Positions 1-11,138 of a stretch of 64,000 bases of DNA are shown here, one piece after another. The stretch spans positions 5,425,973-5,489,972 of the forward strand of contig WBVU01000003.1 of the NCBI GenBank assembly GCA_009192285.1. The letters run 5' to 3'. Under the pieces are notes generated by a model. It worked only from the letters and a program-made list of their open reading frames with translations, did no database searches and was not told where the DNA came from. Each line of letters opens with the position of its first letter. Position 1 is the first letter of the stretch. Made by a program: the position numbers and the translations under genes. The stretch is from Morchella semilibera. Its lineage: Eukaryota; Ascomycota; Pezizomycetes; Pezizales; Morchellaceae.

Positions 1-3000
1 GTAGTGTTTCAAGGTTGTAGCCAATTGCAAGTCAATTGCTTGCCGTGACGTATATATATAAGTCCGTAGGAGTTCCCGGCCTGAAGACGCCTCATGGCCA
101 GACGCATCATGTCAGCACATAATTAGGTACGGGGTACGTATAGATTTAGCAAGTCTTTAAATACGACGATTGGTGTTTTTTTTTTAGGTGGTTTCACTCA
201 ATATATTTTCTTCCTACTTTAGCTACTTATCATTTTGCTTATTTATTTATTAAGCTACGTCATAACGTAGCTATAGGTCTAGCTATAGGTCTCTACGACT
301 CCCCCCGCGTCCCCTCGTCAGCAGCACATATTTGACGATCTATCCCGCCAAAAATCTAAAAAATGGTACACAAATGTGTAAGTACTTATGTGTGTTTTCT
401 CCCCCCGGCTCAAAACTAAAAATACCTATTTTACTTAAGGTTAACTTCCATATAGAGCGTGCCCCTATCTTCTGCATATGAGAAGCGAGTAGTTACAAGA
501 CCTGGAGCAGATTCCATATATATATAGTTGTTCGGTTCCCTGCGCAGCTTGTTTTAAATACATCGCTTTAGTTCTATGGTTGTAGAGGTAAGTCTATAGG
601 CAGTAACTAAATGTATTGTTGCAACCACGACCACTCCCTACAGACTTAACCCCGTACGCGTAGCACATGTATATACCATCATTGACCCTATACCAATACT
701 AATCTGGTTTAGACTGATTTATTATGACGACAACACCGCAACACCGATTTCTGGCGAGAGGGAGGATCTGGTGAGGCTTGGCGATTTCGACTAACAGCTT
801 GATGCTGGGCCTTTGATTGACATTTTTTTATACGGAGACCCTTCCTCTCACCGGAGTAACCTCAATTACTCCACTGCTCTACACCGACCTTGACTGGGTG
901 TACCCAAGGCTCCAGATATATATCCTTTAGACTTGGGTAATATCACGGTAGTTCAAAACCGACGTTGGTTCGCTCGAATCCTAATCTCCTAAGCCTAAAT
1001 TGCAGAACTAACATACCCAAAATATTAACTAGGACAACTCGGGGCGACATACGCATAGGGGGAGCTGAGAGCTAGAGCGCGTGATCTCCAAAGACCTACG
1101 TATCATGCGGGTACGCATCTATCGCAGTCCCTTAGTTATCGAGGTCCTGTGCTTCCTGTGGATTATATAGATATTACTTGGTTTAATTGATCAAACGTTT
1201 AGAAAATATTGGCCAAATTTGCAAAGAGAAAAGCGAAGGTTTTGGTAAGTACAAAGGTCCCGTTCAAGGCATGGATTTTTTTTTATAAATTTCTCTAAAC
1301 CAATTCTCCAAAGTACGAGGTGGTTAGGAAAGAGTCAGGGTCCCTGGAACTTCAACATATCGGAACTAAGGCTGTTGACTCAGCTTTCTCGGATAGGTAG
1401 CGGATTCTAAATGTGTTACACAGTTGAGGAAGCCGCGAGTGATCATGACGTGACATGTCACTACAAGCTCCTACCGAGTGCTTAAGAAATTGAGCCGAAT
1501 TACTGTTCACCCCCTCGATATATATATATATATATATATAATACAACAACCCAAATTCTGGCGGACATGGAAAGATCCACTTCAGGTTCACCACAATATA
1601 ACCTATCATTATATTACAAACCCGTTAATTACTCTGCCAAATGGAATTTAAAGAAGGGATATATAACTAAATCCCCCCAAAACTGGGTAATTAGGGTTTA
1701 TATACCTGATTCCCCTGGCTGCGGGTACTATCCTACAATATATGACATACGGTATGAAAGATCACTTCCAATACCTTACAGAAGCACCATGCATATTTGC
1801 CTGCTGCCTAAGTCTTCGATGCTTTCATACACTGGATCATTCATCGCTGATGAATACGAACATGAAGAACTGATAAACCATACACCACCTATATCAACCG
1901 AGAGTTGATATCTATTTACCAGTGCCGCAAGCAAGAGGTCTCCTATACTAGAGGGTGCGGTAAAGTCATGTATCTAAGATACATACATGTAGCTAGACGC
2001 TACAAACGGTACATCCCACACGGCAGGCCGCTGATTATATATAAATTGATGCTTGGGCATAATGTTGTATAAATCCGAGTGTTCCCCCGGCCGTTCACTC
2101 ATTATGGGATGGTCAATTAATAAAGAATTCTATGAATTTAGAGCAAACTTTAATGCTTCCCGGTACCACTGTCCCGATAGCTGGGAATAAATTACAGGAT
2201 CGTAAGTTCCATAAGAAGCTCCAATACATACATGTATCCATATAATTGAGTCGCATTAATGACAATACTAAAGTCTTTACCATATATCGCAGCGCTAAAG
2301 AGACTTACCTTTGAAGCACCTTGGGTCCTCGCGTTGGATCTGTTCTCCAGCGCGTGACAAATGCGCTCTAGAGTACTACATGTATACATTGTAGAGCCGG
2401 TAGCCATAGGCCATGAAAACCTCTTTAAGCGCTTCGCTGAGAGGGGGTCCGATGATATATATAAGGTATTGGACTCGGCTCAGCAGATCAGGTACAGTGC
2501 TCTAGAATCGCGACCGGATATAAGCTTGGATGCAGGCTCGGCTGATCGGATTTGCTTGAGTGCAGGCTCGGATTTGGATTCGGGACCCGATAAAGCCCGT
2601 GCTCACGCGGGCCACCCAGCGCCCCGGACTAGACCTGCTGGCACTACCACTCGATACATGTACTCGTCCTTCCATGACATTTCCGAACACAACCAATAAA
2701 TAGGGGGACTTGGCACTTTTTTGCGCGTATGTAATATGGAATCAGCAGCACCCGTCGCATGACAGGCAGGTGTGCACTGGACACCCGAAGCGATCGCGAT
2801 AAACCGGGCTCACATACTCTACATGCATGCATGAATCGATACCCGACTAATGTTACTGGAACTTTCGTACCGAACCCTGGACTTGGTACTCCCACCCCAA
2901 AACCTAAGAGGAAAGGAATTATTTTTAGGAGTAGTAGCTAAGACGAGGCCTAGATCATACAATTGCGCGGGAAATTCCTTACGCCTAAACTCCCGGATCT

Positions 3001-3920
3001 CATAAGAAGCTGATGAAACACATTAATTTCTTAACAACACACGATAATTGTAAATCCAGTTTCAATTACACAAAGCTGCCTCGGTGCCTTGTTTGAACAA
3101 TCCTTAGGCCCTTGCATGGCTATGGCATCTCACCACAATTAAAATCGAGCTGCAGGGAAAATTTTACTGTTTCCCGATCGTACAAGATAATGTGTGCCTA
3201 AACTGCCTACATTTTGATAGCACTTGACACGTCATGTCACAGCATGTCAACTTCCTTGTTTTCTTGCCTCCTCTCAAACCATGATTGGTAGGAAACAAAT
3301 TCTGTAGACCTCATGAAAGATGATCAGGGGCATTTTTTATTTAGAACTACACGATGCAGATGATATGCACAATATGCAGGTACAATACAATTACAAGCGG
3401 CTTGAATTTCTCGTGATACTTCACGGCATGTACATGAGTACCTACTCTTTATGTATGTTAGTACTATGACCAGCCAGGGGAAGATCACAGATGAATACAA
3501 TTGTTGTCACTACACCAAAGAGTATGTAGTTACAAATTTCAGCACATATGTACATATACCGTAGTTTCTAGAAGCACTATACCGAAGAGTACTATACATG
3601 TAGCTATATCACCATATGTAAACTGCCGCGCGAAACATTGCCCACATGATGCAGGCAGTTCAACAAACTCTGTCCTGCAAGTACATTATGCGTACTTAGG
3701 AGGTTCGAATATCTCAAAGACACGAATACATACATGTACATAAAGCACGTGTACGAAAGTTTCTTCGTTAGATTCCAGTTGAGTTAAGCAGGAGGGCACC
3801 TCGAATAATCAATTATACCGTGCTATTAGGGGCATTTACTATATGGATAGGGCGGTACTAGGCCGGGCGGAGCAACTCCTTCGTCTGAACGTAACGTTAT
3901 AATGTGAGAGTGCATTCAAG
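1..3920. other. Gene-free stretch
   Basis: No reading frame here has protein-like composition or a convincing splice model. It holds an AT dinucleotide run near 1518-1542, several poly-T and poly-C runs, and repeated TACATGTA-type palindromes (near 1985, 2229, 2379, 2657, 3597 and 3733). The longest open frames, about 110 codons, are what chance gives in DNA of this length. Confidence 0.6.
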
Positions 3921-3921
3921 C

Positions 3922-4097
3922 TACAGTACCAAAAAGAGGCGTGGGATCACTATGGTATTCCCGTTGATACAATATCAATGCGGTAAGAATACTCTTCCTC
4001 TAATGCTGGTTTAGTTTTTTGGTATCTGTCATTAAATTCCGTAGTCCTATGGTAGTGCACGTGATTTCACCCCCATTTTTTCATACTGTATATGGCC
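3922..4097 (+). mobile_element. MITE-like repeat, family R4, copy 1
   Basis: A stretch of about 175 bp starting with TACAGTACCAAAAAGAGG and ending in CACCCCCATTTTTTCATACTGTATATG. The two ends are imperfect inverted repeats of each other (TA-C-GTA-C-AAAAA core). The same sequence recurs at 13984-14157 in the same orientation and at 32402-32575 inverted, sharing the internal motifs CAATGCGGTAAGAAT and TAGTCCTATGGTAGTG. It has no coding capacity, so it would be mobilised by a transposase encoded elsewhere. Edges are by eye, accurate to roughly 10 bp. Confidence 0.7.
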
Positions 4098-6703
4098 GTT
4101 CTAGAACTTTGTGCCGCAGGCCGTCAGATCGATTCGACAGGGTACTCCACGGTTCTTCTGGCCACCCCACACTGAAAGAAAAAATCTTTGCTGATGGCGA
4201 TGATAATGCTGAGAGACGGGGGGCTGTATCGAGCGTCGGAGATTGTCTCAACTCCTCATGCAGTCATACAAACTAAGCTGGCCAGAGCCGTGTGCGCAGT
4301 ACTATCGAACTCCTGCTGATCAATATGCAATATACTATAGCACGTACATTTAGTTTTAACGGCGGGCGAACCAACTCGACCAAGCCGGCCCCCCAAAGGT
4401 TCGTGCGCAGTATGTGACATGACCTATTCACACCGTGAGCAGTGGGTCGCAAGATAGACCAAAACTCATGTACCCTATATACGGCTTTGTATACATATAT
4501 ATGCCCCATTGCCGCTTTTCCGCCTTGAAGTGTACTTGCGGTGAAATTAAGTATTTCTCTCGCGCATGATAGTGACCGACCTCACCATGATGGTTAAAGT
4601 GGGATATAATTGTTTTCGGGTGTAGAAAAGACGGTAGCTTGAGTTTGGTATACTTGGACCAAGCTAGTGATTGTGATTCTGTAGGGTCTCAAGTCTGGTG
4701 GAGTTGAATGGTTGCCAGCGCAATAAGTAATTGGGACAATACTTAGTTTCACCGCAAGTAGATGTAATGTATGTTCTTGCCCTGTAAATATGTACCTCCG
4801 TATGTTACTACACTTGAGGCAGGGACGGCCTAGGCAGGAAGGCTACATCTGTAGAGGGGTGGAGGGGTGTTAATCATCTACCGTTGTTTTCGTTCTAGAA
4901 GGTCTCTAGGAGTAGAATCAAGATTGATACCGATACTACTAGCTGTGTATTAGGCTCGGAGTGGATACAATGTACTACGGGGGTAGGCCAGGGGAGGGTC
5001 TCCAGAACTGCGCCGGCCATGGTTGACTTTCCCCCCCCCCCATAGTACATCAGTTCTTAATGTTGTTGTTGACGCTACACCAAATTCGGTTAGTTGCCTC
5101 GCCGTTTAGCCGGTCAGATACATACATAGAGCTCTGTATATACAAGAGTATTTCATGTACCGAGCTACATGTAGTGTCCAAGAGTTGAAACTTTCAATAA
5201 TTAAGAAGAATCCATTTCTATGAAATATAAAAGAAACTTCATATTTGCTTTTATGTAGTGTCACTAAAATAACTTTTATTAGATCTATAGAACGAGCGTC
5301 GAAATTACCCCGCTCTCATCTCCAATGAAACCGTTGTATAAATTGTATTTCTGCCTACCTCAACCGTATACTACCCTACCACTACATGTACTCTCTCAAT
5401 TCCAACTCACCATCGGTAATATCATCTAGTCTTGCGCTTTCTGCCTCGATCTTTTCTACCTTCTAGAAGGCCTTGGGGAAGCATTTTGCCGTTCGCTCGC
5501 ATCGAAAGCCCGAACCCTATAGCTTATAGCTACTAAGCTAGCTTCTGGATCTACCGCTTCTGAAGTCAGATTACCTTTCTACCAGCTGTCCCGACCACCC
5601 TCAAGCCATCTCAAAGCCATCGTAACGACCAGCGAAGCCTAAAATCTACAATCGGCTCACCGTCGCAAGTCCCGTAAGAGGTCTGCTTGGATTTCGGCCG
5701 ACATTGGAGTCGATTTGGGTCCGGCGATGCATACATACATGTGCGTTTCGCGTCCCCCCCTCCCCCCCTACACTCCTCCGTATGCACCAACTTGTACTTG
5801 GCTTACAGTTAGACGGAACTAGACTGATATGATCTGGTATACTGAACAGGTGTGAAGGCCACTGTATTACGGAGGCCAACCCGCCATACTGCATACGCTC
5901 CTGCCCCTCCCCGCCTTTTTTCGTATAGGGCACACTCTCAACAGGGCACACTCTCAACCCTCACTGCTTCCTTTTCGCCGCCCGCAACCGCATTAAGTTA
6001 CAGGCCATCAGCCACCAGCCATCAATAACAAGATCTGGTCTTTTCCCTCGAATGAATAGGGGAGGAGTTCGTTGGTACTACATCCACCTTGATGTGATGT
6101 ACCAAGGACACACAGGTCTGCCTGCTGATTACCCCAGACCAAAGGTGTCGAACATACGTACATATATGCAGATTATTCTCATTCCTTCCCACCAGCTTCC
6201 ACCACGACCACGTGCACACTGAAACTTGGAGCGCCTAGTGCCTTTTCAAAACAGCGCAAGTCCACTAGGGCATATTTCTGCGCCTTGCGGCAATGATGGA
6301 ATTATGGAACGGGTATGTCTGATCGTGGCTAACCAATGGAGTAGGATTGGAAACACGCTCATAATCTAAACGGTTTTCATTAGCCAGAGGTTCATCACCA
6401 TAGGGTCTCCAGGTTCATAAGGAGCAACATCCCTTCTACTAACGCCTTTTCTAATCCTTAAGAATTGAGAGCCACACTCGCAACTTCCTTGTTCTTCCTT
6501 ATAAGGCCACAGGCATCCCCTGGCCTCCCATTTCTCCTCGGCCCTTTAAGCCAATAGCTCTTCTTGGATAGCCATACTTGGACTCGACACTGAGAACTGC
6601 GGCAATTATCTAAATCGATCTCGCAGCAGTCAGTACCCACCTTGTAGAGCTCACAATAACACCAGGGCTCTTCTTAACTCACAACTACGACACCTCTTTC
6701 AAT
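4098..6703. other. Gene-free stretch
   Basis: No supported gene. It contains one partial copy of a hairpin element (4974-5047), TACATGTA palindromes near 5166 and 5386, and CT-rich DNA from about 6400 up to the next gene, which probably includes that gene's promoter. Open frames of 60-100 codons are present on both strands but none looks like a protein family. Confidence 0.5.
4974..5047 (-). repeat. Hairpin element, family R5, partial copy
   Basis: Begins TACTACGGGGGTAGG and continues with GTCTCCAGAACTGCGCCGGC and CATGGTTG, then a run of about 13 C. The central part is the reverse complement of the centre of the complete hairpin at 54693-54797. One arm has been replaced or shortened and ends in the poly-C run. 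Confidence 0.55.
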
Positions 6704-7456
6704 ATGGCCGGGCACCCTCTCTCTGCTACACAGCCTACAAGGTATCTCCAAACCTCCGAGTCCATATTGGATTTCCCCGCATAACCTTAGCATAATCACC
6801 ACTTTTCTTGTTCGCTAACCTATACCTGCAGTTCCCCTCACGCTTTGCAATGGAACGATAACAACCGTCCGGATGTATTTACGGTGGGTCCTTTCCCATG
6901 TCCCTGTTGAAACAATTACTGACCTACATTTTATAAGGCCCCTATGACACGATCATTCTCCACCTCATCTTCGGATACATGGTGCGGTGCCGTAAGAGAA
7001 GATCGAGTACGATCGGCTACCAAAGCCAAGACTCGGTCGTCTTCTTCAAAGACAAAGCGCAAATCCAAGTCCCAAAAATACCCGAAATGCTGTACACCCT
7101 CCAGAGTAGAAAAGAGGCATCGTACTAGCGCTCGAGTCCGGTCGATCATTCATCAGATTGACGTTGTCCTTTCTTCGACTACTCCTGAAGACCCCATCCT
7201 CACGCCGACTTCCGTTCTGAATACCTCAAACCTCAGAAGACAACAGTCTTATGACCCTATTCAGAGGTTTTGCGATTCCAAAGACGATGAAACTCTATAT
7301 AAATTAGCTTTTGGGGGTGATAAAGCTCCTCCCGGGGGTGTAGAAAGGTCCCTTATTCCCCAAGAACAGGACGCACTGATCTCGGCCATGGCCGGGGCCC
7401 GTATAGGCGGGGACACCCCTCAGATACCCTCGAGCCGAGGAAAAAGCGGTCAATAA
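6704..7456 (+). CDS. Small basic protein of unknown function, three exons
   Basis: Read as three exons: 6704-6741, 6832-6883 and 6938-7456, giving 202 residues with all phases consistent. Intron 1 (90 nt) has donor GTATCT, branch-like GCTAAC and acceptor CTGCAG. Intron 2 (54 nt) has donor GTGGGT, branch-like CTGAC and acceptor ATAAG. I chose the ATG at 6704 because both introns then join the long exon 3 in frame; starting at 6944 inside exon 3 is the alternative. The protein has no signal peptide or membrane segment. A Ser/Thr-rich start is followed by a strongly basic stretch (around residues 55-100, with KTKRKSKSQK) that could be a nuclear localisation signal or bind nucleic acid. The C-terminal part is neutral to acidic, with LYKLAFGGDKAPPGG and ISAMAGARIGGDTPQ. 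I do not recognise a family. The upstream CT-rich DNA resembles a fungal promoter. Confidence 0.6.
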
Positions 7457-9320
7457 ACATTCTCTTCCAAAAAAAGCTTAATGCCTTCTCTATTATAATT
7501 TTTTGTTTTTGATTTTTTTCTTACCCCTCCGTTATTATGTTCGCAAAATTGAGCCTTTCCTCCTAGCTGATTTTTGAGTATTATGGAAGGCCTGCTGCAA
7601 TTGGTCTTGACCCCGGTCATTTTGTTTCTTTTGTCTTGATCTATGGGTTCTTTTGTAGGGTTTTAGGGTTGGGTAGGCTGGAATCTGGGTGCGGAGGCTC
7701 AAAATTTTGGCGTTACGGACTGTTTTTTCATTTGACTTTTACTAGTTTTCCCTTGAAGTATTACTTTAGTTGTTTATCATCAATAGATTTCATTATATCT
7801 ATAAATCTGGCATTAGCGGCTTTCCCATTGAATTGAATGTCAAGAAGTTGGAGTAGGTATACCGAAGTCGCCCGATGCTGACTTCCCAATGAAATTAGTG
7901 ACATCTGGCTCCATAGCTAAACTGTTTTTGTATATTTGGCGCCTTGTTAGTATATATATGCGGCGCTGCATGTTGGCTATGGCCGCTAGGTACATGTACC
8001 TTCGGTCTTGGGAAGCTTATAGGTGGTGACTCACTGAAGAAACCCTCGCAAGTTTATATTCCAGAGGGGGGATTTTTTCTCCCCTAACTACATGTAAGAT
8101 AGAGATGAATGTGTATACAAGTATCTCAAAGATTAAAGCACTACATGTATGATGTACCTTCGTTCCGCTTGGCACAACGGCCATGTTTGTACCCCCCGGG
8201 CCCATTTCACAACTGCATGCCATACAAAAACCCACCGAGGTCAGTACATTTCTGTATGGTATGCAAGTGTTCGAAAACGTTGTGAACTAGAGGGTATTTA
8301 TTGGTGCCAAGCAAAATACATCCCATCCCCATAAGTCGAGCCACTTGGGCGAACAAAAACCAAATCACGGCATGTTCGGATGTATTGGAGATATATGGAC
8401 CACTCATCACTGATCGGATGTCCATCAGATGGAGAGATGGAGATGAGAAAGGTACGGTACCCTAGATTGATGTGTATAAACATGGGAAGGAAACGAGTTA
8501 ATTCTGTTGAAAGATTCTGGCCCCTAGGAAAGAAGTAGAATTATCCCATTTCTCGTAGAAGTCTGCGGTGACGTCTAGATAAAGTTTTACGCACATACCT
8601 GGCGCAGGACAGGTCTTGCGGATCCAAGAAATCAACTGAAGATACCCAGCGCTTGCACCCGCATAGTGCGTGTGGTGGATCGCCTAGAGACCCGTGCTAA
8701 AACTATCAGGCTGGCTTGAAATTTCGAAAAACCGGCGAGGTTTCATAAATGCGTTCCCCACGAACTAGCCAGGTGGGAACCTCCCCCACCCCCTGAGTAT
8801 ATATACAATTATTATTCAGTTCTCAAAAGTAGTGGCGCCGTGGTCTGGTGTTCTCCCAATGTTGTTAAGCATCCCTGTCCCTGCCACCCTTTCTTTACCA
8901 GGGGCTAAGATCCAGTTGGTGGAATGACTTTCTGTCTACATCGAAGTCTGTTCTTAACTCTGGCCCTCCCTGCGGACCTTCTCTTCTCCTAGGTAATAAT
9001 AAATTCGTGTTGCCTATCTATTCGTTTATTGTCCCAAGTCATCTGCGGCGTACATAATATGTGTACATTATTAATATATCCTCGTGGTTGATCGATCGAA
9101 TGAGGCCGTAAAAGTAATGCAATGGCCCCTACCAAATAGATACCCCTTTGTGATGTCTATGGAAACTTATGTGTGGGGCAAATCAGTGTATAACCTGATC
9201 CGGGTTTCAAATAAATGCACTACGATGTCATTGTGAGCATTAATTATTTCCATGGCACTCACTGGCTTATCTTCCGAACTTGATTCGGATTGGGTGGGAG
9301 CCGTTGCCTCCCGTTGCAGT
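7457..9320. other. Intergenic stretch with a foldback repeat
   Basis: No supported gene. A T-rich segment just after 7456 is probably the 3' untranslated region and polyadenylation zone of the preceding gene. It contains TACATGTA palindromes (near 7991, 8088 and 8142) and a foldback element (8207-8290). The remainder is unremarkable AT-leaning DNA. Confidence 0.5.
8207..8290. repeat. Foldback element, family R2, copy 1
   Basis: Left arm TTCACAACTGCATGCCATAC pairs with right arm GTATGGTATGCAAGTGTTCG and GTTGTGAAC, separated by about 30 bp. The arm motif GCATGCCATA is shared with the foldbacks at 19885-20010 and 33374-33503. This is a small non-coding inverted repeat, probably a degraded MITE. 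Confidence 0.6.
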
Positions 9321-9322
9321 TA

Positions 9323-9494
9323 TTATATAGGCGACTTCCCTAGCCACTCGGGCACCCCCCCTCACTCGAACATTTAGCGTAAAAAAGAAAGGATCTTAGT
9401 TGTAACCGGCTTCTGTACTACTGACCCACCCACCAATCGTTATCTGTTCGAGTGAGGAGGGTGTTCGAGTGGCTAGAGAAGTTGTTTAGCTATT
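9323..9494. mobile_element. Hairpin MITE, family R1, copy 1
   Basis: Left arm CTTCCCTAGCCACTCGGGCA, continuing through CCCCCCCTCACTCGAACA, is mirrored by a right arm reading TGTTCGAGTGAGGAGGGTGT and CGAGTGGCTAGAGAAG. The arms are about 40 bp with roughly 75 bp between them. The same structure recurs at 10974-11138. It has no coding capacity. A transposase encoded elsewhere would be needed for movement. Confidence 0.75.
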
Positions 9495-10973
9495 ATGTCC
9501 TGGACGTATGGGGCATTAGAAGATCTCCCCCGTGCGTTAGCGCCTAAGTTGTAGTCCTCCTCTTGATTAAATGCTGCCAACTTTTGAGGGGCCACCTCTG
9601 CCACCGTGACCATGAACCAGTTCTCGGGGGTACAGGCGGCGTATTTCTGAGGGAATTTTCGGGTGCACGGTGCACTCCGCGGCCTCCTTAAATGTTGGCA
9701 GCTTCACCACAAAAAGAGATAATACTACTGTCACTCACTGGGTATTCACGGGAAGGAGCTCTTTGGCCAATAAGAACAAATAAACCGGACTTGGCTGTTT
9801 CTCTTTGGGGAATCCCGTGAACGACGGTACCAATGTGCCATAAAGTTCGCCAGGTTTATGCATGAGAGATTTTCCAATGTCTCATACGTCCAGGACATAT
9901 TATTAGCACGCACGTAGTGCATACAGAACAGTGGAAGGAAGGTTTTGCCGGAGTAGGCGAACCATACACACAATAGAAGCTTGGGTACATCTACATGTAC
10001 GCATGTACATGTAGTTAGGTGGCATCAGTATAAGTAGAGTACCCTGGGGTCCTCAAAGTAATGCAACGGCGGCAAAGAACCACAATTTCGCAGCTACTGG
10101 CCACTGTGGGAGATGCTTATGACTTATATACATATATACTCTACATACATGTAGTACCTAGAAACAAAAATGGGAAAAGTTAACTGGGGCCACCTTTTTT
10201 AATGGTGGTCGCGACACCGGGGTGCATCACCGAGTATAATTGAAACACCATCTCTCCGGGGAACATTGTTATCTTGCCTCCAGTCCCCCATCTTCCTCTT
10301 TCATCCCCTCCCCCCTCCCCCTCCCCCTTCCCCTCCCAGGCCCTTCCTCTACTGGTAACGATGAGTAGAGCCTTCAGGACGAAATACAGCGAAATTTAAC
10401 CCAAACGATTCCAGTGAGGGAGGACCCCGTGCTTCTAAGACGTGGCAGAGAAGACCATTCTTTTCTTATGGCCGCCTGTTAATGCCCATTTGGTACACTA
10501 TTGCTAACTCAGATGGTCATATGACAGTTGGGCTGTGTTGGATATCTCTGTGGCATATGGTTATTGATGCGATCTCAATGGACGTGCAGCGATTCTCTCG
10601 GGAGTGGAGAAGGAGTACGTTTGGAATGGAAGCAGATCACGCATTTGGTTGTGAGTGGCTACTGAGAGAGTGGATTGGAAGGGGTGGAGCTGTCATTATT
10701 GGTGTTGCGTCCTTGGATCTTCAGCCATGCGGAAGGACGCCCTACAGTGGCCTGTCAACCACTGTGACCCCTGCCAGTGGCAGTGACATCAGTTGAAGAT
10801 GTCTAATACCCACAAATAGGTACATGTACATCTTATAAATCACAACTTTATTTAAACAAATTACTTACTAAGCTAACACAGATCTACAGGGGCGTATCCA
10901 ACGTTACATAAACACAAACCAGCGAGTGATAGTTAATGATGACAGGATCAACCGATCAAATGCGCAATATATA
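9495..10973. other. Gene-free stretch
   Basis: No supported gene. Contains a C-rich pyrimidine tract at about 10285-10340 and several TACATGTA palindromes (two overlapping near 9996-10012, then 10149 and 10821). An open frame of 104 codons at 10482-10796 shows no recognisable family and is best treated as chance. Confidence 0.5.
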
Positions 10974-11138
10974 GACGGCCTCCCTAGCCACTCGGACACC
11001 CCCCTCACTCGGACAGCCAATCATGATTGGCTGGGAAGAAGTGCTGAAGGCACTTAACATGATGATCTTTTCTTTTTTACGGTAACTGTCCGAGTGAAGG
11101 GGGTGTCCGAATGGCCCGGGAAGGCGTCTATACCTAAG
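10974..11138. mobile_element. Hairpin MITE, family R1, copy 2
   Basis: Left end TATAGACGGCCTCCCTAGCC, then ACTCGGACACCCCCCTCACT. Right end, read on the other strand, is TATAGACGCCTTCCCGGGCC and ATTCGGACACCCCCTTCACT. The arms are about 45 bp and the centre contains the palindrome AGCCAATCATGATTGGCT. It matches copy 1 at 9323-9494. TA-type target sites are suggested by the flanking TATA but not proven. Confidence 0.8.

Noticed and set aside
1518-1542. AT run as an origin or regulatory site
   Set aside because: A plain dinucleotide microsatellite with nothing else to support a function.
10482-10796. Open frame of 104 codons
   Set aside because: Composition is not protein-like in any family I know, and there is no supporting context.
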